Source: Membranipora membranacea
Taxonomy: Eukaryota; Bryozoa; Gymnolaemata; Cheilostomatida; Membraniporidae
Reading direction: 5' to 3'
DNA: 64,000 nt
NCBI GenBank assembly: GCA_914767715.1
Contig: OU612074.1
Span: forward strand, 19,084,062 to 19,148,061
Below the pieces are notes generated by a model. It made no database searches. It saw only the letters and a list, made by a program, of their open reading frames with translations, and was not told where the DNA came from. The position numbers were made by a program, and so were the translations under genes. Shown here one piece after another: positions 41,001 through 50,682 of this stretch (positions are counted from its first letter, which is position 1; the number at the start of each line of letters is the position of its first letter).

Positions 41001-44000
41001 AGATATTCTTTGACATGCTTTGCATTATCTGAAAAGAAGTTTGTTAAGTGTTATCCACTCTCGGATTGTGGCAAAGATGATTGATGTTGATAATTGTTTG
41101 TGATTTTCGTATCTATAACCTGTGAAATGTTATCTGTTTGTAGAGATGGCTGATGACGCCGAGGAGACTGATAAGTCTACTGTGGAGAAGAGAGCCACAC
41201 CACAGAATGTATACGCCGATGTCCATGTTGTGGTGAGCATATAAATCTTTTTTCATTAAAGTGGCTACCACCCGCTGATAAGCTGGCTTATATGTGATGG
41301 AAGGGGCAACTACAGAGGACAGTGAATTGAATCAAATTTGTTTATAATTATTACTTGTAGTTCACCTGCTCCCTTGCACTGTTACCTGCTTATGCCCCCA
41401 CCTTACCACCACCTTACCCCCATTAAAACAAATATTCGTATTGGAAAATATCACAATCGAGCAGATACGTTGTTCAATTTTCAGTATGACTTCAACTTAT
41501 GTGTTTTTATACAGTAGAGCTTTTGAAATTATTGACTGGAATTTTTTTATTTTTTTACTTCCAAGACCTCGTCTTCAGACTGTTCATTCATAAATCTTAC
41601 ACCATTAATTTCTAAACCCCAAATGAGTTAATGTTAGCTAACACCAATTTTCACAAGCCAAGGCGGAAGTTTATATAATATAATGAGGTTTAGTAAATGT
41701 TAGCCATGAATTTTGCTATTTGTGGGAGATGGCGTAATATTCTTGGTGAACTAATTCAATTCCACTTGGGAATCTACTTCCGTCGACTGTTCCGTAGTAT
41801 GTCTGTTGTTTCCTGTATATTTACTAATATTTATTGATGTAAATATATTTTATGTATAGGTGGACTATGCTCTGTATAAGAAGCTTGGACGATCCACATC
41901 TGACACTATCAGATATATCAAGATATTCTATAACTCAGTGAATGAGATCTACAGCACAATCAGCTGGCCCTACGTCACAGTCAGCATACAGGGAATTACT
42001 ATCTGTCAGGTATGTCTGCTGCTGGCCATGGCTCTCAAGCTATTGCTTCATTACTTGGAGTTGTATCTCTTTTTAAAATTCTTTTTCTTGTGAGTTGTGC
42101 TAATGTTTGTTGATGCTTGCTACAACCTTTTAAAAGCTCTCAATGCAGAATTCGATCACAGAGATATTTTATTGTGAAATGTATTTATAGCTGAACAATA
42201 TGTAAACTTTAAAACCCAAGCAGAATCTAAAAAAATTGATTTTGTGGCATTCCATCAACAAACGAATCATCGAATGACACGAAATATTGTATGCAGCAGT
42301 TCAACCCTCCTTATAATACTCTACACACACCTTGTATGGTGTTGATTGGACATTTTATCTCTACACCAAAATGGTACAGTGTAAACTGGTTAATTCAAAG
42401 TTTATAATTCAGAACTCATGTTAATTCAGACAGGAAAATTGGTCCCTTCAGCCTGATCTCAATACATTCTAATGTGACTTAATTCAGACAAACTTTTGTG
42501 GTCACCTGAGGTTTGAATTAAGCGAACTGCGCTATATATATATATATGTCTTTGGAGCTAAGACTAATTTATTGTGATGATCCCTTATTTCTCTGCAGTC
42601 AGCCTCCGCATGTAACATGGTAGAAGATAACAGACTTGGTAGCGATGGAGTAAACGCTAAGACTGCCCTCACAGCAATCTCTAAATACGCTTACGATAAG
42701 AGATCTACGACAGGAGAAGACTACGCTCTTATGATGGTCATGACTGAGTAAGTGTACCTAAGGCTATGAACTAATTATATTACACCCTAGATGAGTCGCT
42801 ATGATTAAGGCTCCGGCCAAGATATATCTCCGTGGGTTCAACTTTTGACCGAGTTAGCCGTAGTATGATCCAAGTTGCTCGAACTCGGAGTTCCACCCCC
42901 CTATCAAACTTAATCTAGTCTCTAGACATGTGCTTATAGCTTACCGCAAGGAGCATGGTCCGAGCTTACCGCAAGGAGCATGGCCCGAGCGGGAGGTTTG
43001 AGAGCAATTTTTCCATAACATAGGATAACTAAATAATAAACTGCCAGAAATATTTCTTACAAACTCAGTTTATTGCATATTTTAGTTACGATCTGTGCAG
43101 CCCAGAGTCTAGCGGAAACTGCAGAAGAAGTAAGTTAACTACCTGTGAATTTTAGATCTTTTAAAAGTTCAAATATTTTGCGAGTTGTCCCCTCAGTGTC
43201 AAAGTGTTGATAACTCCTGATTGAAAATGTCTGCATATCCTTTTCTTGCGCCAGGGACTATGGCATAAACTCAGTATCATAAACAGGTATGAATGTAATA
43301 ACTATTAGAAATCTCTAGGGTTTTCTTTCTATGGCAAAACCTCTCATTTTTCTTTGCCTAGAAAATAGTCTGAGAACTGGGTCAATTCCAAAAACTTTGA
43401 CTCTAAATACATCCTCTTAGCTTCACCTGCAATATAACCTGGATGGAAGGAACCCTCTCTTGTCATCAGTCTTGTAATGAAAAGACGTTTACCTGTGCTG
43501 ATTACAATGTTTACATTCAGATTCTATGTTCAATAATACATTTTTTATTATCATTATTATTCTTATTATTATTTATTGTTTTATATATTCACTAATTGTA
43601 TACTTGTTATCACTTCACCAGGCACAGCTGGTCTGGCTTATGTTGGTACTGCTTGTCAAAAATATCAGTTCAGTAAGACATCAAAGACTGGAATAGCTGA
43701 GGATCACGGTGTGTACGATGGAATAAAGACTGTTTCTCACGAGATGGGACATATGTAAGTCAGGACATGTGTGACTAATAGACTGCACTGACTTTGCTAT
43801 CAGTTTCATTCCATTGAGGTAACAATTTCAGCAGCCAGAACACATGCAGTAAATGAAAAGAAATTATCAGCTGATCACCCAATAAGAACATAGGACAACT
43901 CCACGAGTTACTGAGCCTGAAAAATATTAGGGTTGGTCCAGGGAGTTTGGTCCCAAACTCCCTGGTAGTCCTTATAATAATAAAGGAGTGGAGGCACTTT

Positions 44001-47000
44001 TTGACTATTTATTCATCAAATGTTAGACTTTGGACAGATATGCTGTGTTTCTTTTTATCGATTGTCATGGCTCGGTGTAGGTTCTTTCCTCCTCACGCAG
44101 CTATTCAACTGTAAGCTGAATACATATAGAAAATCTGCAAAGATAGATAAATACCGACATCTCAAGTGTACAACCACCAAGAGACAATTTTATATGCGAT
44201 TTTTGAACTAATGCAGCTCAGACTCCCTTTTAATTTCTTTTTTTTTGCATATGAGCTGTACTTCCAATGCTATTAACCTACTACAGGATGGATATTAGAA
44301 ATAGGCAATAAACAAACTTCAAACTTGGACTGCAGCTTCTCTTTCTTGTTTTTCCAACCAGTTCATGACCAATGTCTTGAGTCTTTCTATATTACAGTCT
44401 TGGAATGAAGCACGATGGTGATGGCCCAGCCAGCTCTGGAGCTCCAGGCGCTAGAAACTGTGACTGGAACAGTAACTACATAATGGGACAGACAAGCTTT
44501 GTGGAGAATCAGTGGAAGTGGTCTTCATGCTCTGTAGATCAGCTTAGATGGCTGGTTGCGTGAGTATATGAATCAGTAATTCATCCAATCATGCGTTTTG
44601 GGAGCGGATGTGTTGGCTTTGATTGGATACTGAGCGAGCGGCCAATGACATATCCAACGTATTGGGTAGTATGATGGTATATTTGATTTGTTTTCTGACC
44701 AGGTAACATAGGTTTTTTCACAGACTAGGATTTGTTAGGTACCGCATTTGCAGCAGCTCTTTTACCTCAGAGACCCAAAGCCAAGATAACCTGTGCAAGA
44801 CAGTCCGATTCTTACCACAATCTAAGCTTGTAAAGTAGCAGACTAATTCAAAACTTTGGTAGTATACCCTGTGAGTACTCAGCTTACAAACGACGGTAGG
44901 GTTTGTTGAGATCAACTTATTTCTAACCATCTTTTATTTGACAGCCAACCTAAAGCTGACTGCCTGCTCTCTAAGCCGGGGCGTAGTAGTTATAACCTCA
45001 TGAATACACTGCCTGGTAAGGAAGTCAGTCTAGACTACCAGTGTAAGGTACTATACGGTCAGAGCTCTGAGGTCAGCTGTAGAAAACCAGGTATGTACTT
45101 GTGTCGTATCATCTTGCACGTTATTATTATGCGTTTTTATTGAGGTTTTCACATACAATATATTAGTATGTTATAAACAAACGAGAACAACAACTTTTTG
45201 ACCTCATAAAAAACAAAAAAGAAAAAAAAAATTATGTAAGCCTTGTTACACCATGAGCAATAAATGATAAGTGACAGGTATATGAGACTGAACATGACAT
45301 GCGCTTGTCTGCCAGCGCCAAAGAAGCTCTAGTCTTGTGACTCATCACTAAAAATGTTGTCAAACCATATTGTGACTGACAGCAAGGAAATGGATGTGGC
45401 TTAATCGCAGTTACATAATAACAGTTTAACTTTGAGCGCAACTATGCTGTCAAAGAAAATTGGACAAATAGCCTAATCTCTTGCCAAAGTATCCATCGTT
45501 TCCCATTTGTTTTTCTCAGGAGACAAAGTGATGACTGATTTCTTAGACTTTCACCTTATACGTCTCTCAAAGTTCAAGGCCAGAGTTGCGTGTTGAGTGA
45601 TAGCCTGTCTTGACAAGCTATGTTAGGTGGGTGGGAGGGGGACCAAAGCTTTGTCCCCCCCACACACTGAAGAAAGCGTATAAAGACAGGCTAGTTGGGT
45701 CGGTACTGATAACATACTCATTTTTTTTCAGGAATTAACTCAGGAAATGACAAGTTGTGCCTGGGTCTGATGTGTAAGACTAGTGGTACCGGATGTTCCA
45801 GTTCTACCTCAGCCGCTGAGGGAAGCTACTGTGGACCCCAGAGAGTAAGTATTCACAGTCTAACATAGCCCAAGAACCTCAGACAACGGATAGTAAAAGT
45901 CGTCGTTCTGCGCATGCGCAGCTCTGAGGCATGAGCTGATCTCTAAAAAATTGGGTAAAAATAAGTCGCGCATAATGCACATTTAGCCTTAGTTCTTTTT
46001 TTGCCGTAATGATAGCCTAGTTTATCAGTGATCTACATGCCCAGTAGAGATCAGAGAAGTCAGTATGGAAAGTTGTGGATATATTTGATACTATATCATC
46101 ATCGAATCCATATCAATTGCATCTAAGCACCCCAGCGCTATCTGTATCGCTAATTGCAGAGATATTTTTCATTGACGGATGAAAGATTTTAATCGTCTTA
46201 TGATTCTGGTTGTAGTGCAAAAGTCAGCTCTTGACTTGTGATTGAGATGTGCGATGCTCAATGAATTTGAGTAGTGGCACATGGCACAAGGGGTGAGTGC
46301 CTTGATGATTGGACTTTGCGCTGATGACAAGATAATGCGATTGGGAAGTAAACCTCCCAGCGCTGGTTTGAATTTGAGCGTAAGCATGAGAACGATTAGG
46401 GATTGGGGGTCGGCTATCGTCGTAATACCAATTGTGCGATACTGTTCTTAACAGTAAAAGTGAAGGAATAGTGTTGTCATCAACACAATGGGGTGGCTTC
46501 ATTTAGTTTTGTGGGTGCTTCCAGTATCGCAGGTGAACCTATTCAAACGTTCCTCACCGTTTCGTGTCATCAAGTAGCTAAGTTTTTGAATTTGATTAAA
46601 AGACTTTTTAATGTACTCTAGCTTCTCTGCAATAAATATTGCTGATGTTGAAACTCATATAGCAAGGAGTGGCAGCTAGTTGATTATAGTTCTCCCGTAC
46701 TGCTTTATGTGCACTTCTTTTTAGTAGTACTGTAGTGATGGTAAATGTCTGATTCATTTTTAAAAGTACTGTAGAGATGGTTGGTCTTTTTGTAGTACTG
46801 TATTAGAGGTAAATGTGTGTGTGACCCAACAGCTCCAGCTCCCACTCCTCTACCCAGAGATCCAAGTAAGTCTGTATTCATATTTTGTTATAAGTTGATA
46901 TGTGCGTTCTGATTGGCTGTTGGATAGAGAGGGCCTTCCAATCAGAACAAACACATTGTGATAAGTCCAATCTTTTTTACAGCAACACTAGATAGGCTTC

Positions 47001-47998
47001 TGAGATAATGCACAGAGTGGTATCTTTGAGGCCTTGGTATTTATTCTGGTTCAAGTCTATTGGCAAACCCCCTTCCATCGATCTAAAATTGCTGCAAGCA
47101 ACATGTCAATTAACTCGTTAGAGTCACTTCCATTCTCAATTTCTCAATTACATCTAATTGTAACATTGTATAGTTATATACACAGTCATTATTATCTGCT
47201 GTCTATTGTAGGCTGTAAGGGAGACAATTCCAGAATTCTGATCAGCGGTAAGAGTTGTGTTAACCTTCTCAGCTCATCACTGGATAGCTGTGAGTCCAGC
47301 GTGGTCAAACAGTACTGCTGTGAGGTAAGTGTGCAACATTAATACACTATAGTTGTGATACTACTGTATACATAGTAATTAATACCAATACAGCACTAAT
47401 ACAATATCAAGACAATACTAATGTAATACTCATACAAAACTATTACGATACTAATATGATACTAATACGATTATAAAATGATACTTATATTATCCATTAT
47501 ATACATTAGCCGGACAAGTCACAGTTTACCTCTCTTATGTTTTCAACTACTTTTCAACTTATTTTAAAAACTTTTCAACCTATTTTGAACTAGATTATGA
47601 TCTGCTCTCCCTTGTTTATGACCTGCTCACCCTTGTTTGTAGTCCAGAATTAAGTACTGTAAGGCCACACCAATCAGCTGTGATGGTAGAGCTCCAGTCA
47701 CTGCGCGACCAACTCCACCTAGAGAAGTATACACCAGACCTACTGTCACCACAGACAAGCCATACGTACCACCTTCCTCTGCTAACTGTGGTAAGTTAAT
47801 ATATATGTACCTCCCTCCTTCGTTAACTGTGGTAAGTAAATTCGTAAATACGTCCCTGCTTCTTTAATTGTGGTAAGTTAATTCAGAGATAATTCCCTTC
47901 TTTTCTAACTGTGGTTAGTTAATCCATATGTACCTCCCAGTCCCACCTTCGTCAAAATGCAAAAATTCAAAAGAATTGATTGTAGATTGACAATTAAA

Positions 47999-48031
<33 letters not shown>

Positions 48032-49713
48032 ACTGCTTTGGTACGTGATTCGATGTTCTAGTAGATAACCAAATCTGCTTTTGAGTCTCCGTTTGAAAAC
48101 TGTAAAGTATGGTTGCCAGGCATGACACCAAGTTTGAATTATATATCTGGTGAACATGCAACCAAATGACCTGTTGGGCTGGTTTCAATTAGAGATTTAG
48201 GCTAAAGCTAAAGGCTAAAGGCTAAATAAATCTCAGCCACTCACCAAATCGGGTTTCAATTACTTTAAATTTAACACACACTAGGCTGATGCTTAGCCGA
48301 ATCTGCAACATGCTACTTCATATGTAATATATGCTAATTGATTGAATAGTATCATACTATCGAAATTTATGATAAATTACGATTCTTCAAAGTACAATCA
48401 ATCTTCAATGACAATAGACATAAAAAATCACAGACTCTTAAACTCTGTCGTGTTTAGTGATGGTGTGAGATTTCTCCAAAATGAATATCATTCTACTAAG
48501 CTGAGTGATAGCTGAGTGGTAGCAGGGCCTAATTGAAACATGATTAAGTGGCTGCCAAGATCTGGCTAAAGCTTAGGTAAATGTCTGTTTAAATACAATT
48601 TAGCCGGAACCTAATTGAAACCAGCCCCTGGAAGCTCCTGTAGAGCTCGGTTGAATCCAGTTGTATTTTTTAATCCAATTTGCAGATACTTTTAAGAGAA
48701 CTCAAGCAGAAGAGAATTGAAATTGGACGTTTTTTTCACAATAGGCCACTGTCCCCTTGTAAGGTCATATACCGAAGCCTAGTTGCTTTTAACTTTGAAG
48801 ATGGAGCTGAGACAACAACAACCACAACAACAACAACAACAACAACAACAACATCATCGGTGAACAAATCATGTCATTTTCTGTCATTGTAGGAAAGTCC
48901 TGTGTAGACACACCAAACATGAAGATCAATGGGCAGAGATGCTCATCACTGCTGGGAAGTAGCAGCAATAAGAAACGTTACTGTGATAACCCTACTGTAG
49001 TAACCCACTGCTGTGCTACTAGAGACCGTGTGTGTGATGGATATCACTGGATCACTCCCAGTAAGTATGGCGAAAATCAGGGAATTTACACCACTTCAAG
49101 CGTAGTAAGAAACTGGTAGCTGAACTGCAACTGAAAATTTCTATAAACTTCATTGAATTTTTTTTTCAATTGATTACAGTTCTCACAAATCATCCCATAC
49201 TTGCAGAAATATTCTACTTGCTTGCTTTTGGGATGCCAACATTATTTATAACACAACAATATCATATGTAAGCTATTAAAAAATGCTTGACTGAAAGCTT
49301 GCAAACAAATTATCCAGATTATACCTCAAATTTTTATCATAAATATCCACAAATCATCAAAAACAGGCCCACACTTGTCATAGTCATGGTTACTGGCCAA
49401 TAAAATTGCTAATTATATCACCCAGTTACCAGTATCGTTTGCTAGTTATTCTCCTGCAATATTATTTTTCAGGGTTGAACATGCTGACCCCCCCCCCCCT
49501 TATTTCATGATTCATCACAATATCCTGTGCTATTTTCTAGGCTGTGACACATCATGTCAGGATAACTCCAGAATGAGTATAAACGGCAAGAAGTGTGTCG
49601 AGTTTCTCGCAACGAGAACAGACCAGGAGAATTACTGTGACGCTGACATCACCAAGCAGCACTGCTGTGCTACACGCAGGAAGGTTTGCTCTAACAGCGT
49701 GTTCGGTAAATAG
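38095..49713 (+). CDS. Secreted ADAMTS-like reprolysin (M12B) metalloprotease with three C-terminal six-Cys modules
   Basis: Secreted zinc endopeptidase. Exons: 38095-38148, 38340-38364, 38627-38826, 39259-39342, 40445-40604, 41144-41232, 41860-42009, 42599-42747, 43086-43129, 43622-43754, 44398-44559, 44945-45090, 45732-45844, 46796-46865, 47212-47324, 47643-47790, 48893-49060, 49541-49713; 726 aa. Signal peptide about 1-19; propeptide without cysteine, ending near the dibasic VEKR (about 190); catalytic domain with zinc site HEMGHILGMKHD (358-369) and Met-turn YIMG (Met392); ADAMTS-type cysteine-rich domain about 423-515 (CLLSKPG, LPGKEVSLDYQC, YCIRGKCV). A Pro/Thr-rich linker lies at about 516-526, then three six-cysteine modules (528-571, 617-660, 674-717). 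No thrombospondin repeat or transmembrane segment is seen. An in-frame TAG lies 18 nt before the first of three consecutive ATGs. Not matched to a named ADAMTS. Confidence 0.92.
40615..40625 (+). repeat. Poly(C) run of 11
   Basis: Eleven C beginning 11 bp after the donor of the metalloprotease exon 40445-40604. A C-rich run so near a donor could affect splicing, but nothing in the sequence proves it. Confidence 0.85.
42377..42532 (+). mobile_element. Pogo/Tigger-like MITE, copy 2
   Basis: 156 bp in a metalloprotease intron, flanked by TA on both sides (42375-42376, 42533-42534). Left end CAGTGTAAACTGGTTAATTC, right end GTTTGAATTAAGCGAACTGC. The interior shares AATTCAGACAGGAAAATTGG with the copy at 37328-37486, in the same orientation. 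Confidence 0.72.
42932..42990 (+). repeat. Two-copy 26-bp direct repeat
   Basis: AGCTTACCGCAAGGAGCATGG occurs twice in succession (the second C-T change follows, GTCCG against GCCCG) in a metalloprotease intron. Confidence 0.8.
43938..43965 (+). repeat. Perfect short hairpin
   Basis: CCAGGGAGTTTGG-TC-CCAAACTCCCTGG: 13-bp arms with a 2-nt loop in a metalloprotease intron. It may be the remnant of a foldback element. Confidence 0.8.
45601..45693 (+). mobile_element. Short foldback element or MITE
   Basis: Inverted ends TAGCCTGTCTT (45601-45611) and AAGACAGGCTA (45683-45693) enclose a second palindrome, GGGGGACCAAAGCTTTGTCCCC. It lies in a metalloprotease intron about 40 bp before the exon at 45732. 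No target duplication could be assigned. Confidence 0.55.
46728..46817 (+). repeat. Triplicated acceptor and exon start in the metalloprotease gene
   Basis: Three copies, each preceded by AG, begin TACTGT: 46728 (TACTGTAGTGATGGTAAATG), 46767 (TACTGTAGAGATGG) and 46796, the last being the exon used in the model (TACTGTATTAGAGGTAAATG). Copy 1 would read YCSDGKC, close to the exon's YCIRGKC, but runs into a stop without a donor. Confidence 0.8.
47380..47490 (+). repeat. Degenerate AT-rich tandem repeat
   Basis: Repeats built on atactaat/atacgat (aatactaatgtaatactcat, gatactaatatgatactaat), in a metalloprotease intron. Confidence 0.6.
47763..47945 (+). repeat. 41-bp tandem repeat, about 4.4 copies, spanning a metalloprotease splice donor
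   Basis: Copies of taccaccttcctctgctaac followed by tgtggtaagttaatatat. The junction TGTG|GT recurs at 47791, 47832, 47873 and 47914, exactly 41 bp apart. The first copy holds the last codons of the exon 47643-47790 (YVPPSSANC) and its donor; the others are intronic copies of an exon end plus donor. Confidence 0.9.
48000..48031 (+). repeat. AT dinucleotide repeat
   Basis: tatataaatatatatatatatatatatat in a metalloprotease intron. Confidence 0.85.
48176..48627. mobile_element. 452-bp terminal-inverted-repeat element
   Basis: Begins GGGCTGGTTTCAATTAG and ends with its exact reverse complement, CTAATTGAAACCAGCCC. The inverted similarity continues weakly inward (GGCTAAAG on both arms). The interior holds runs of GGCTAAA and no protein. 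It lies in a metalloprotease intron. I could not define a target duplication, so the superfamily is open. Confidence 0.75.
48810..48853 (+). repeat. AAC trinucleotide repeat
   Basis: A run of about 14 ACA/AAC triplets, about 40 bp upstream of the acceptor of the exon 48893-49060. The poly-threonine frame through it is not part of the gene model. Confidence 0.85.
49488..49499 (+). repeat. Poly(C) run of 12
   Basis: Twelve consecutive C, about 40 bp upstream of the final metalloprotease exon (49541). Confidence 0.85.
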
Positions 49714-49741
49714 TTCTATTGTCAAACGGATGGATTAAAGC

Positions 49742-49747
49742 AATAAA
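49742..49747 (+). terminator. Polyadenylation signal of the metalloprotease gene
   Basis: AATAAA lies 28 bp after the metalloprotease stop codon on the coding strand, followed by T/GT-rich sequence (TTGTCTAAC, TTTTGTCTTTT). This implies a very short 3' UTR. Confidence 0.7.
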
Positions 49748-50518
49748 ATAATTTGTCTAACTCTGAGATCTTAAGGTTTTGTCTTTTATTCAGAATCCAC
49801 TGCACAGTACATTATGGACCAGCGGGAAATTGAACATGATATTCACTATAGTATGAAGCTACTCCATTAAAAGTACACAACACATTCAAAAGAATATTAA
49901 TCGAAGAATGATTCATTACTGTGAATTAAGGTTATGATACCAGCGTTGACCGATTTGGACATTTTATATATCGTTGGAAAGCCAATATAATTGAACACTG
50001 ATTGTGAAAATATTGGTTTCAGCATGACATCGTGTCATGACGTTGTGCTATTTTGATAAAAGGCAGAATAATTGTCTTTGAGGCGGAATTTTAATGAGGG
50101 GCAATTTTAGATCCTGGAGCATTGCGCACCAGAGGTAAAATCGTCTTTTATGCGTTGTTTATTAGTTCATTTAGGACGCTTTGGTTAAATGGATGAGGAT
50201 CCAGGCAGGCAGTTAAGACACATTATTCACTGTGGGGAGACCCTATGCTACATGTCATGACTAATAAATAACATTGGTATAAATTAATTCAGGAATTGTC
50301 CTCTCTGTAAGAATTCTTATAATTCTAATAATATATTGAGTGATGTCAACTTTCACTGTTCACAGTATGTTACAGTAGTTTGAAGTCTTGTAGTTTGATT
50401 TTTAGTTGCAAAGCCGTGCATAATCAGTAGATATAAGTTGTGATGAGCTAAAAAATGTCTCCTGCTTGATTGTCGATGCTGCAGTTAGGGTAACTCATAT
50501 CGTTAAATAATAAACAAT
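49748..50518. other. Gap between two convergent genes
   Basis: About 770 bp between the poly(A) signals of the metalloprotease (plus) and the transporter (minus). AT-rich. I see no coding exon, RNA gene or clear repeat here. Confidence 0.5.
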
Positions 50519-50524
50519 TTTATT
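50519..50524 (-). terminator. Polyadenylation signal of the SLC16-like gene
   Basis: On the minus strand AATAAA lies about 160 nt after the transporter stop codon (TGA at 50685-50683). The position fits a normal 3' end. The sense of the downstream sequence was not studied further. Confidence 0.55.
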
Positions 50525-50682
50525 GTCATCTATAAATTGACAGAGTGACTGTCTTAACAACTAAAACATAATAATTTGGTAATAGGCCAAGAAGACAAAT
50601 TGATTTGTTTCGCAAAAAATAATATTTCAGAACTTTGACAAAACTTTACTTGAGATTTTACTAATCATATATCTTTGAGATA

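Noticed and set aside
48680-48892. Open frame with a poly-threonine run
   Set aside because: It runs through an AAC microsatellite in an intron and is out of the gene model; the real exon starts at 48893.
47212-49713. Calling the C-terminal modules ShKT domains
   Set aside because: Six cysteines are present but the spacing and the adjacent CC do not fit the usual ShKT pattern; left as unclassified.
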